This document shows positions 1 through 8,900 of a stretch of 64,000 bases of DNA, one piece after another. The stretch comes from Aliiglaciecola lipolytica (GTDB lineage Bacteria; Pseudomonadota; Gammaproteobacteria; Enterobacterales; Alteromonadaceae): assembly GCF_018860635.1 (NCBI RefSeq), contig NZ_JAHKPT010000030.1:62001-126000 (forward strand). The letters run 5' to 3'. How positions within the stretch are numbered: position 1 is the first letter of the stretch; every line of letters starts with the position of its first letter. A model generated the notes under the pieces. That model was not told where the DNA came from and did not search any database. It worked only from the letters and a program-made list of their open reading frames with translations. The position numbers and the translations under genes are program-made.

Positions 1-2259
1 TGGTTAGAACAGTCGGCCGCAAAAAATACACCGGTAACGCTTTTGCTGGTGAATCCCGACGATTTTGCGGCATTTAATCAACAATATGGCCGCGATATAG
101 GCGATCAAGTTTTAGCTGAAATTATACAATGTATGTCGGATTTATTGCGTTCCGCTGATTTTGCTAGCCGCTTTAGCGGAGCTGTATTCGCTGCTCATCT
201 ACCAGAAACGAATGAACAACAAGGTCAGGTTTTAGCATCTCGCATGCGTGAAATGCTGCGTAAAAAACGCTTTTCAGCTAAAAAAGTTAATTTGGATTTT
301 AGTTTTGGCTTAGCCACTATTGAGTCAGAAGAACAGCTTAACGAACATTCTCCGTTAGAGCTTTTTCGACGAGCAAATGCCGCGCTACAAGCCGCGCGAA
401 GCATCGGAGGCGGCACATTAGTTTGCTGGCAACCGAAATTCGACGCTAACATATTGGCTAATTTAGATCGCATGAGTGGTAAGTTTTCTGATGCCGCCGA
501 TGACGACTTCAAACTCATTACGCTGCAATGGGATATTATTCGTATTATCGGCAGTACACACGATTTGCAAAGCTTTTCTGAGCAAGTCTGTCAGCTCATC
601 AGCAGCGGAATGTCATCGATGTATGCCGGATTATATTTAACCAAAGGCGATGGTTTAATTAATTTATCTTGCGCAAGTGAGCCTAAAGTAGAGGTGAAAA
701 GTGTCCATCAATGGGTTACCACTAATATCCAGGTCGATAATCTAGATAATTTGACCGCTGTACCTTTACTTGAGCTGAACGCCACTACGCTTCAAGCTTC
801 TGTACCTTTAGTGACTCGCGGTAAATGCCTAGGGGTTATTGTCTTGCGTTGGCATAGCAACCAGCAACCTGTGGCTAAAAAATACACTGAATTACTACAA
901 CAAGTCTCGGCGAACTTAGGTACTGCCATTGATCGAATTATATTGTTGGATCAAAGTCATAAACAGGGCAACAGCCCAGCGAAAAGTGAACCTGATAATC
1001 ATCAAACCCACGAGTTGTTATTTGAATCTGCTGCGATGCGCACCTTGATGCAGCAGGTACAATTAGTAGCCCCAACAGATGCATCTGTGTTGCTTATCGG
1101 TGAATCAGGAACTGGTAAAGAAGTGATAGCCAGACAAATCCATAATCACGGATTACAGCCCAATAAACCCTTTATCACCGTCGATTGCAGTACCATAGTT
1201 AAACATCTGATTGAGAGTGAGCTTTTTGGGCATAGAAAAGGAGCCTTCACTGGAGCCACCAGTGATCAACCAGGAATGATTGCGCAAGCTGACGGTGGTA
1301 CCTTGTTTCTAGATGAGGTAGGGGAGTTACCACTGGACATACAATCAAAATTATTGCGCTTCGTACAAGAGAAAACCTTTGTTGCCGTGGGCGATCAAAG
1401 GGTAAGGAAAGTGGATGTTAGACTGGTATTGGCAACCAATCGCAATTTATCAGATGAGGTGGCCGCAGGTCGTTTTCGTGCTGATCTTTACTACCGAATT
1501 AACGTTTTCACGTTAAATTTGCCTCCTTTGAATCAGCGTGGCGAGGACACCTTGCTGTTAGCGCGACATTTTTTGAAGAAGTTTAGTCAGCAATACAATA
1601 AACCAATTCTCGATATTTCGTCATCAGCAGTCGAGACATTACGTCGTTACAGTTGGCCTGGCAACGTAAGAGAACTTCGAAACTGTATTATGCGGGCTGT
1701 TATAACTTGCCCCAGTGACTATTTAGAATCTGAGCACTTGAGTCTACAAGCGCCATCTTTAGAGCTGCAGCCCTCAGCTTCTCATGCCACGCCGAGTTTA
1801 CAGACTGTAGAGCTTACCCAAGATGACGACGAAGAGCTGTTGCCCGCTTTAACCGTGTTGCTAAACAAAGTTGTCTGTCTGGCCATTCAACAACCAACAT
1901 CTTTTCCGGTCACTGTTTGGTTAGAAAAACTATGGATTGAATTGTGTCTACAAAAATGGGGAAGCCTTTATCAAGTCGCACTCAAAGTTGAGCAGTCAGA
2001 ATCGACTTTACGAAGACGCTCTGCAAAATTAAAAGATACTGCAATTGATCACCCTCTATTAGAAGAGTTAACTGTTGAATGCAGCTCGTTGCTGCAACGC
2101 TTCCTGGATGGAGAAGCAATCCCCAATCTGTGGTCTACCTTAGAATCTACAATGTATGCAATTGTCGTTAGGCAACAGATAACCCAACAAGCAAAAGCCA
2201 AGTTATTGGATGTAACTCAACCCACTTTGCGTAAAATAATGCAACAATACCAAGGTTAA
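1..2259 (+). CDS. Sigma-54-dependent transcriptional activator with degenerate GGDEF and GAF domains (5' partial)
   Basis: Enhancer-binding protein that would remodel sigma-54 RNA polymerase. The frame is open from base 1 and encodes plausible protein before the first possible start (TTG at 43), so the true start lies outside the window. Counting from 43: residues 1-130 look like a GGDEF domain whose signature is replaced by FSGAVF, so diguanylate cyclase activity is unlikely. A GAF-like region follows at about 160-300. The AAA+ domain (about 325-560) has Walker A GESGTGKE near 352, the sigma-54 loop GAFTGA near 400 and Walker B-like LFLDEVGEL. The C-terminus has two Fis-like helix-turn-helix segments (near 635-660 and at the very end) instead of the usual one. 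The hybrid kinase gene converges on it 6 bases downstream. The family call is secure; the signal and targets are unknown. Confidence 0.9.
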   Translation, partial: WLEQSAAKNTPVTLLLVNPDDFAAFNQQYGRDIGDQVLAEIIQCMSDLLRSADFASRFSGAVFAAHLPETNEQQGQVLASRMREMLRKKRFSAKKVNLDFSFGLATIESEEQLNEHSPLELFRRANAALQAARSIGGGTLVCWQPKFDANILANLDRMSGKFSDAADDDFKLITLQWDIIRIIGSTHDLQSFSEQVCQLISSGMSSMYAGLYLTKGDGLINLSCASEPKVEVKSVHQWVTTNIQVDNLDNLTAVPLLELNATTLQASVPLVTRGKCLGVIVLRWHSNQQPVAKKYTELLQQVSANLGTAIDRIILLDQSHKQGNSPAKSEPDNHQTHELLFESAAMRTLMQQVQLVAPTDASVLLIGESGTGKEVIARQIHNHGLQPNKPFITVDCSTIVKHLIESELFGHRKGAFTGATSDQPGMIAQADGGTLFLDEVGELPLDIQSKLLRFVQEKTFVAVGDQRVRKVDVRLVLATNRNLSDEVAAGRFRADLYYRINVFTLNLPPLNQRGEDTLLLARHFLKKFSQQYNKPILDISSSAVETLRRYSWPGNVRELRNCIMRAVITCPSDYLESEHLSLQAPSLELQPSASHATPSLQTVELTQDDDEELLPALTVLLNKVVCLAIQQPTSFPVTVWLEKLWIELCLQKWGSLYQVALKVEQSESTLRRRSAKLKDTAIDHPLLEELTVECSSLLQRFLDGEAIPNLWSTLESTMYAIVVRQQITQQAKAKLLDVTQPTLRKIMQQYQG

Positions 2260-2265
2260 TTTGGG

Positions 2266-4461
2266 TTAGTCTTTTAAGTACTTTTGAATCATAGAGAGCA
2301 GCGATACTTTATCAATTGGTTTGGACAGAAAATCGGTCATGCCTGCCGCTTTGCACTTTTCTCTATCTTCAACGTAAGCATTAGCTGTGAGTGCAATAAT
2401 TGGCTTATTAAAGTTTAACTTTGTTTTTAATTTAACCGTCGCAGTTAAGCCATCCATAACAGGCATTTGTAAGTCCATTAAAATCAAATCAAATTGTTCA
2501 AATATACAGGCGTTAATAGCTTTTTCACCGTCGCTTACAATTGACACATCGTAACCAGCAGCTTCAAGCATTGTTTTGACCACTTCAGCGTTAATTTCAT
2601 TGTCTTCGGCAACCAAAATTTTAAAACTACTTTGTGATGGTTCAGCTTTAGAATCCTGCAGTAAATGAGTTTTTTGTAATTGACGTAAATCACCCTCTAA
2701 TTCTTGTCTGATAATAGGCTTAGCATGGGTGCGCCATATTACTTTTCGCACGTCTTCCGAACATTCTAAATCTTCGATAAGTGCTGAGACCAAAATGATG
2801 TAGGGGAGTTGCGTCCCCTTTTGTCTTAACAGTTCTTCAATTAAATCAACACCGCTCAAACCAGGCATCGATAGGTCGAGGATTAAGATGTCAAATTGTG
2901 AGGTGTCGGTGGTTAAAAATTGTTCCGCAGAATTGAAGGTAGAGGTGTTCATACCTTGTGATTTGGCAACATGCTCAATATATTCTCTGCTCGTAATTAA
3001 ATCATCGACAATGGCACACTTTAAATGCACTTGTGAGTGAATGTTTTCGACTTTCTCACTGTCTATTTCAATCGGTATTGATAGCGTAAAGCAACTGCCC
3101 TTAGCTAATTCACTTTGCACCGTGAGTTCACCTTGCATCAAATCAGCTAACTGCTTAGTGATAGCTAACCCCAACCCTGAACCTCCAAACAATCTAGTGG
3201 TGGATTGTTCTGCCTGCTCAAACTTATTAAAAATAGAAGACAGTTTTTGGGCTTCGATTCCAATCCCAGTATCTTTAACACTAATAGACAGCCAATACTT
3301 TTTGTTTTTAACGTTCACGCCAACAGAAAGGGTTATGCTGCCAACGTCGGTGAACTTAATGGCATTATTCAATAAGTTGTGCATGATTTGCGATAACCGT
3401 GTAGGGTCGCTTATGACACGAGTGGGCAAACTGGTTGTTTTGTGAAAATTGAAGTTTAAGTTTTTTATTCGACAATTTGCTGACTGCACGGATGCAACGT
3501 CATCGAATAGCTGAACTAAATCAAATGGTGTCCGTTCAATGCGTAACTTACCCGCTTCAATCTTTGACAGGTCAAGTACATCATTTATCAGCACCAACAA
3601 TTGTTTGCCAGCGCTTTTAGCCTTTTTTAAGTAGTCATTACTTTTACTTGGATTATCGATGGCCAACTCTATCATGCCAAACAAACCGTTCATTGGGGTT
3701 CTCAATTCATGGCTCATATTGGCTAAGAATTCAGATTTCGCTTTATTGGCCTGTTTTGCCTGACGTGCTGACTCTTCGGCTTTGTGCAACGTTAAACGCA
3801 GCGACGCCAAACTACTTGTAATTTTGGCTTCCATAGGTCGAAAAATTAGAAGAGCTTCAAGCACTAATAATAGCAAGGTAAATAACCACAAAAACAATTC
3901 AATGTTTGCCACTCGCTCAACTCGTTCGCGCGCAGCCAACTCAAATTCCTGCACAACTTGATTAAGGGCAAAAAGAAATTTGTCGGTTTCAGTTGTATTA
4001 AAGTGTGAAGGGATAGCTCCACATGTGTCAGCAAGGCTACTAAAATTGAGTGCCGCTTCAGCGTAGTTTTGGCTTTTTAAATTTAACCCAAACTCACCAA
4101 AATACAGCTCTTGTACTTTAGCGGGCAAGTTTGGTAACTCACTTAGATAAACGCGATTACGCTCAAATGTTTCAACTGTGGATTGTAGCGCCTGACTTTG
4201 CTGCGATTTGTCAGCTGGACAGGTTGATAGTCGAGTGACAAACAGCGCAATGCGTTGCGACAGCATGCGTTGTTGGCCTGCAATATTGACGATATAAGCA
4301 TCATTCAATTGTGCTTTAATTATATACCGCAACATTAATGCAGAAACAGAGACTGTGGCCGCCACTAGGAAAAGTGCCACTATATAACGTGCTCTAATTG
4401 TTAAGTGTTTACTAAATAGAGTGGTTAACACATGATTTGCTTCTTTGAGATCGCTTATCAA
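2266..4461 (-). CDS. Hybrid sensor histidine kinase with PilJ-like sensor and two receiver domains
   Basis: Membrane-bound two-component kinase. Membrane helices lie at about residues 26-48 and 187-207. They flank a periplasmic sensor whose start (AGQQRMLSQR) matches the PilJ/NarX-type ligand domain. HisKA contains SHELRTPMNG with phospho-acceptor His251; the HATPase domain follows with DTGIGIE and GGSGLGLAI. Two receiver domains are at the end, with aspartates in LILDLSMPG and LILMDLQMPVMDG. No HPt domain is present, so phosphotransfer would need a separate HPt protein. The start used is TTG at 4461; a GTG ten codons later is also possible, and neither has a strong ribosome-binding site. It converges on the sigma-54 activator, and no cognate output regulator is adjacent. 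Its stimulus cannot be read from the sequence. Confidence 0.9.
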   Translation of the reverse strand: MISDLKEANHVLTTLFSKHLTIRARYIVALFLVAATVSVSALMLRYIIKAQLNDAYIVNIAGQQRMLSQRIALFVTRLSTCPADKSQQSQALQSTVETFERNRVYLSELPNLPAKVQELYFGEFGLNLKSQNYAEAALNFSSLADTCGAIPSHFNTTETDKFLFALNQVVQEFELAARERVERVANIELFLWLFTLLLLVLEALLIFRPMEAKITSSLASLRLTLHKAEESARQAKQANKAKSEFLANMSHELRTPMNGLFGMIELAIDNPSKSNDYLKKAKSAGKQLLVLINDVLDLSKIEAGKLRIERTPFDLVQLFDDVASVQSANCRIKNLNFNFHKTTSLPTRVISDPTRLSQIMHNLLNNAIKFTDVGSITLSVGVNVKNKKYWLSISVKDTGIGIEAQKLSSIFNKFEQAEQSTTRLFGGSGLGLAITKQLADLMQGELTVQSELAKGSCFTLSIPIEIDSEKVENIHSQVHLKCAIVDDLITSREYIEHVAKSQGMNTSTFNSAEQFLTTDTSQFDILILDLSMPGLSGVDLIEELLRQKGTQLPYIILVSALIEDLECSEDVRKVIWRTHAKPIIRQELEGDLRQLQKTHLLQDSKAEPSQSSFKILVAEDNEINAEVVKTMLEAAGYDVSIVSDGEKAINACIFEQFDLILMDLQMPVMDGLTATVKLKTKLNFNKPIIALTANAYVEDREKCKAAGMTDFLSKPIDKVSLLSMIQKYLKD

Positions 4462-4950
4462 CTAGATTAGAGAGACGTGTGATAAATGCAACCCTTCGCG
4501 AAAAATTTTCGCCAAATTTAATATGAGAAAATGAACCCTAATTTTTGAGTAACCGCGCCTTTGTTGTTTTATTACAAAGTCGACTAGGCCTTAATTACTG
4601 TAGCTATTTCTGCTTGAGAGTAAGTTTTACAATTTTCTTTTCACTGAGGCCGCTATTAGTCATCCTAATCTGTGTTTCCAGTCCTTGATTAAACACATTG
4701 TATGGCCTAATTTTTTAATCATCAGCAGCTATTCGAAAACAGCGTAGGTAACGGATTTACTAGTCTGCCAATAATATGATCCGATATTCACCTGGATAGC
4801 GTACATCCTAATGCTATTAACTTTACAAGCATAAAAAAGTCGTAGCACTGTTTGGCAAGTATATTGCTATTTCAGATTAGTTCGCGCAATGGGAGTTGGC
4901 CAAAGCGTTGTCGACACACCTGTAGTTCTACAATTGGATGAGAACACCTT
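4462..4950. other. Intergenic region before mlaA
   Basis: About 490 bases, AT-rich, between the divergently transcribed hybrid kinase and mlaA. It should hold both promoters. I see no convincing ORF, RNA gene or repeat; an antisense frame running into mlaA has no family resemblance. Confidence 0.6.
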
Positions 4951-5859
4951 ATGTTGGATTCAAATATGCTAAATCCGTTAAATAGATACATCAAATTGGT
5001 ATGCTTAATCAGTGTTCTGGTTGTCAGTGGATGCAGTTCTAGTCGTGTTGAGCAAGTCGATGCACAACCTCCAAGTAACCAGCAGATTACTATCAATACC
5101 TCCCAAGGGGAGCAGGTATTAACGCCTACAGTGGTCACTTATGATCCTGTTACGTTTGCGGACCCTTTGGAGTCAATCAATCGGCCTATTTTTGCTTTTA
5201 ATGATGTTGTGTATCGTTATTTTCTAATCCCAGTTGGCAAAGGCTACGATGCTGTAGTGCCAGATCCTGTGCAAACCGGCATTGGTAATTTTTTCAGTAA
5301 TTTACGGGAACCTCTCAATCTTTTAAATAATTTGGCCCAAGGTGAAGGTAAAAAATCGGGAACCAATTTGGGAAGATTTTTAATTAACTCTACTGTGGGA
5401 TTGCTGGGTTTGTTTGACCCAGCCGATGCTTGGTTTGATATGCCGGAAGAAACCGCAACTATAGGTGATACTTTGGCGTCGTATGATGTTGGTTATGGCA
5501 ATTATTTGGTGTTACCTATCCTCGGTCAGTCAGATTTCAGGAACGCCTTTTCTACTCTTAGTGAAAGTATTTTGAGTCCCGTTCATGTGATTTCTGACTC
5601 GCCTGAATCAAGCTATTTACAAGGACTAGATGGTTTCAACGACTTTGTCCCTACAGCTCCCTCTTATGAAGAATTAAGAGCGCAATCTGATGATCCTTAT
5701 ACTTTTTTCAGAAATATGTATCTTCAGAGCGTAGAAAGGGATGAGCAATTTGAAGGTGCGCCTCAACAATTTTCCCCTTCACCTGCGAACAGTGAAAAAA
5801 ATCGTAATAAAACCACTAATCTAGATTCACAGCAGAGGGCGGACAGTAGTGAAAAGTAA
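4951..5859 (+). CDS. mlaA: MlaA/VacJ family phospholipid-binding lipoprotein
   Basis: Outer-membrane lipoprotein that removes mislocalised phospholipids from the outer leaflet, feeding the Mla retrograde pathway. An N-terminal hydrophobic segment ends in lipobox VSGC. The mature part carries the MlaA signatures DPLESINRPIFAFND, NFFSNLREPLNLLNNL and GRFLINSTVGLLGLFDPA, then the GNYLVLPILG segment. At 302 residues it is longer than the usual 240-260; the excess is a polar, low-complexity C-terminal tail after about residue 265. ATG at 4951 is used; ATG at 4966 would also keep the signal peptide. The next gene starts inside its last codons (11-base overlap), implying translational coupling to the MMPL transporter. 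Family assignment is strong. Confidence 0.93.
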   Translation: MLDSNMLNPLNRYIKLVCLISVLVVSGCSSSRVEQVDAQPPSNQQITINTSQGEQVLTPTVVTYDPVTFADPLESINRPIFAFNDVVYRYFLIPVGKGYDAVVPDPVQTGIGNFFSNLREPLNLLNNLAQGEGKKSGTNLGRFLINSTVGLLGLFDPADAWFDMPEETATIGDTLASYDVGYGNYLVLPILGQSDFRNAFSTLSESILSPVHVISDSPESSYLQGLDGFNDFVPTAPSYEELRAQSDDPYTFFRNMYLQSVERDEQFEGAPQQFSPSPANSEKNRNKTTNLDSQQRADSSEK

Positions 5860-8236
5860 TTTAGCGCAACTGTTGATCCGTCACAGCAAATGGATTCTGC
5901 TCGCATTTGTTATCTTGGGAATTATTGCGGCCTATTTTGCACAGCGATTTAGAATTGATGCTTCAGCAGATACATTATTGGTAAAGGACAATCAGCTTTA
6001 TATTGAAACTCAGGTAATGAATCAAAAATTCTCGCCGGATGAATTTATACTTGTGGCTTATGAACCGAAAAATCACGCTGTTTTTTCAGATAAAACCTTC
6101 GAGCAACTTCAGCAACTTGGCGATGCTTTCTCGGCATTTCCCAGAGTTAAATCGGTAACCCACATACTCAATGTTCCGCTGCTCAGCAATGCCACATCGT
6201 TAAGTGCCGATTTAGATCCAGATGCATACACTTGGGAATCACAGCGTTATTCAGCACAACAAATGCAACAAGTTTTTCAGGACCATCCGTTGTTTACTGA
6301 TTTACTCGTCAATAAAAAGCAAAGCGCGACTGCTATCCAAATCGTATTCAAAAAAAATCGCCAATTAGTCGAGATTCAAAATCAGATCACAGATATTCAA
6401 AAAAATGCCCTTGAAAGGGAGTTAAGTAAGGATGAGCAAGAAAAAATAGACCAACTAAAAGCGCAAGCTGATCCGATCGACCAAGAACTGAAAGCGCAAC
6501 GCAAACAAGAAATAGACAAAATTTATGAAATTACCGAACAATATCAACAAGACGCGAGTTTCTATTTAGGCGGGGCTTACGTGTTAGGCCAACAAATGAT
6601 TGATATTATTAAGCGCGATCTTGTGCTATTTGGCAGTGCTATTGGTGGAGCTATTGTGGTGATGCTATTTATTTTATTTCGCCGCGTACGCTGGGTAGTA
6701 TTACCGGTCGTATCTTGTAGTTTGAGTGTTCTATTAACGGTGGGAATCTTTGGTTTATTAGATCTGCGGACCACTGTTATTTCCTCAAATTTCATCGCTT
6801 TGCAGCTTATTCTGACTTTAGCTGTAATGATTCACTTGATTGTAGAGTATCGACAACTGGCTGTGAAAAATAGTCAAGACAGTCAATCCGAGTTATTAGA
6901 ACAAACCTTAAAAAACAAGTTTAAGCCTTGTCTTTATGCTGGGTTAACCACCTCTGTTGGATTTGGATCTTTGCTATTTAGCGGGATTCAACCTGTGGTT
7001 AGTTTCGGTTGGATGATGATAGTCGCTATGATTATCTCTATTCTGGTGAGCTTGTTGCTGTTTCCTGCATTTCTATCGGTTTTATCCCATAAAGACGAAA
7101 GCGGTGAAAATCGAGTTACTCAAAAAATTATCAACGGCTTCACTGCGCTTAGCTTAAATTATGCAAAAACCATTGGCGTCTTGAGCCTAGTGCTGGTGGG
7201 GATATCCGTCATTGGGATTATGCGTTTGGATGTGGAAAATAGTTTTTTAAACTATTTTAAAGAGTCAACAAAAGTGCGCCAGGAGTTAACGTTTATAGAC
7301 CAAGAGTTCGGGGGCTCTACGCCAATGGATGTGGTGTATACGATTCCCAATGAACAACAAGACAAACAACTAGTGTTAACTGCGGAGTCTGTCCAAACAT
7401 TACAAAAAATCCAAGCCGTGTTGCAAAGTTATGATGCCATGGGCAATGTGACTTCGGTATTCAATTTTACCGAATTGGCGATGCGAATAAATGATCAAAA
7501 GCCGTTAACCGAGTACGAATTAACAGCCATTTATACTTTGGTGGATAAGTCGCTTAAAGATAAATTGTTAGGTGCGTATTTCGACCCTAAAACCAATCAA
7601 CTTAGAATCAGTACTCGGATTAAAGACAGCACAGCTGATTTTAATCGTGCTGAATTTTTAGAAAATCTCAAAGCCGATATGCAAACAATTGGTGTCGATA
7701 AGCAAGACTATGTTTTAACCAACCTGTTTGTGCTGTATCAAGACATACTACAGCGTTTGTTTAAATCCCAAATTATGACGTTAGGATTAGTCTTTATCGC
7801 GTTATTCTTTGTTTTATTTGCGATATTTCGGTCGGTGCGCATTGCGCTGGTTGCCGTCATTCCCAACATTCTTACCACTATGACTATTTTAGGTGTGATG
7901 GGCTTGTTGGCAATTCCATTAGATTTAATGACGATCACCATATCGGCCATCGCTATGGGGATTGCGGTAGATGATACCATCCATTTTATTCATCGATATC
8001 TTGAAACCCAAAAAAGTTCAAAACCCGCTGAAGCGATTAAAAAAACCTTCAACAGCGTGGGTTACGCACTATTATTCACGACGACCATCATCACAATTGG
8101 CTTTGCATTGTTAAGCTTCTCTGATTTTGTACCTAGTATCTTGTTTGGGTTATTAACTGGCTTGGCGATGCTAATGGCGCTGTTGACTGATTCAACGTTG
8201 TTACCGGTGTTATTAAAGCGTTTTGTGAAAAACTAG
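5849..8236 (+). CDS. MMPL/RND family transporter, lipid-export type
   Basis: Inner-membrane RND-superfamily protein of the MMPL branch, whose members move lipids or other hydrophobic molecules. It has the duplicated layout: one N-terminal helix (about 14-34), a periplasmic loop, a helix bundle (about 250-410), a second start helix (about 440-460), a second loop and a final bundle (about 635-790) with AMGIAVDDTIHFIHRY. The first periplasmic loop carries a charged helical stretch at about residues 170-235 that looks like a coiled-coil hairpin. The GTG start at 5849 overlaps the mlaA stop, so the two proteins are probably made together and act in one lipid-trafficking route. The substrate is not known. 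It is followed by a strong hairpin terminator. Confidence 0.9.
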   Translation: MKSNLAQLLIRHSKWILLAFVILGIIAAYFAQRFRIDASADTLLVKDNQLYIETQVMNQKFSPDEFILVAYEPKNHAVFSDKTFEQLQQLGDAFSAFPRVKSVTHILNVPLLSNATSLSADLDPDAYTWESQRYSAQQMQQVFQDHPLFTDLLVNKKQSATAIQIVFKKNRQLVEIQNQITDIQKNALERELSKDEQEKIDQLKAQADPIDQELKAQRKQEIDKIYEITEQYQQDASFYLGGAYVLGQQMIDIIKRDLVLFGSAIGGAIVVMLFILFRRVRWVVLPVVSCSLSVLLTVGIFGLLDLRTTVISSNFIALQLILTLAVMIHLIVEYRQLAVKNSQDSQSELLEQTLKNKFKPCLYAGLTTSVGFGSLLFSGIQPVVSFGWMMIVAMIISILVSLLLFPAFLSVLSHKDESGENRVTQKIINGFTALSLNYAKTIGVLSLVLVGISVIGIMRLDVENSFLNYFKESTKVRQELTFIDQEFGGSTPMDVVYTIPNEQQDKQLVLTAESVQTLQKIQAVLQSYDAMGNVTSVFNFTELAMRINDQKPLTEYELTAIYTLVDKSLKDKLLGAYFDPKTNQLRISTRIKDSTADFNRAEFLENLKADMQTIGVDKQDYVLTNLFVLYQDILQRLFKSQIMTLGLVFIALFFVLFAIFRSVRIALVAVIPNILTTMTILGVMGLLAIPLDLMTITISAIAMGIAVDDTIHFIHRYLETQKSSKPAEAIKKTFNSVGYALLFTTTIITIGFALLSFSDFVPSILFGLLTGLAMLMALLTDSTLLPVLLKRFVKN

Positions 8237-8267
8237 TTTTGGATAACAAATTGTGTAACCCAAAGAT

Positions 8268-8307
8268 CCCCTCTGCATCAGTAAGACTGAGCAGAGGGAG
8301 TTTAGTT
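8268..8307. terminator. Bidirectional hairpin terminator
   Basis: A CCCTCTGC / GCAGAGGG stem (8269-8276 with 8291-8298) with an inner TCAG/CTGA pairing and a T-rich stretch on the right. It lies between the convergent MMPL gene and EF-hand gene and could serve both. Confidence 0.75.
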
Positions 8308-8320
8308 TAATCAAGAAGTT

Positions 8321-8899
8321 TTATTCAAACAGCTGAGCCGACGAAACCGTTGGGGTCAAGACGAAGCTGTGTTTTTCGGCTTTTTGTTTGTTTTTAGCCG
8401 TGATTTCCAAATTTTGCTCGGAAGGGGAGGTGCCAAATATATTGGCGTGGAAAGTGAGTTTTTCAGCGTCACTTTTAAGGGTAAATTTACCCATCACTGT
8501 TATTTGAGATAAGGGTTGCACCTGAGATAAAGATTGCTCTTCAGCATGATGATCAATAACCGGTGAAAGTATTATCGACTCTACCGCTATATTGCCGTGC
8601 TGGTCACTCATGCTTATTTGCTTTTTAACTTGCTGCGTGATTGTGGTTCGCTGATTATTAAATTCGATCATCGATACCACACCATCCTTATTCTCATCGA
8701 TGTTTTCGATGCCAGAAACAGGTAGCGATAACACCATATACACATCATTTTCAATAAAGTTTAAAGTTCCGTGCTGAGCAACCATTAAGTGGGCGTTTAC
8801 CGGTTGAAGTATGCCGTAGCAAAATAGCAAAGCCGCCATCGTTAAAACTGCAAAATTATTCATGATGAGAGACGCTGTCTTTCGGTTTGACGCTAACAT
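8321..8899 (-). CDS. Secreted EF-hand-containing protein of unknown function
   Basis: The 192-residue product has an N-terminal hydrophobic segment ending near PVNA, consistent with a Sec signal peptide. One EF-hand-like calcium loop is visible in DENKDGVVSMIEF (about residues 68-80), after which no enzyme family is recognisable. An alternative start at 8863 (13th codon) would shorten the signal peptide's basic region; the longer start retains Arg and Lys before the hydrophobic core. It lies one base downstream of the YHYH lipoprotein gene on the same strand, so the two form an operon and probably act together in the envelope. The molecular role is unknown; the EF-hand is the only clear feature. 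Confidence 0.75.
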   Translation of the reverse strand: MLASNRKTASLIMNNFAVLTMAALLFCYGILQPVNAHLMVAQHGTLNFIENDVYMVLSLPVSGIENIDENKDGVVSMIEFNNQRTTITQQVKKQISMSDQHGNIAVESIILSPVIDHHAEEQSLSQVQPLSQITVMGKFTLKSDAEKLTFHANIFGTSPSEQNLEITAKNKQKAEKHSFVLTPTVSSAQLFE

Positions 8900-8900
8900 A

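Noticed and set aside
4872-5138. Minus-strand frame overlapping mlaA
   Set aside because: No family resemblance, overlaps a well-supported gene and its promoter region.
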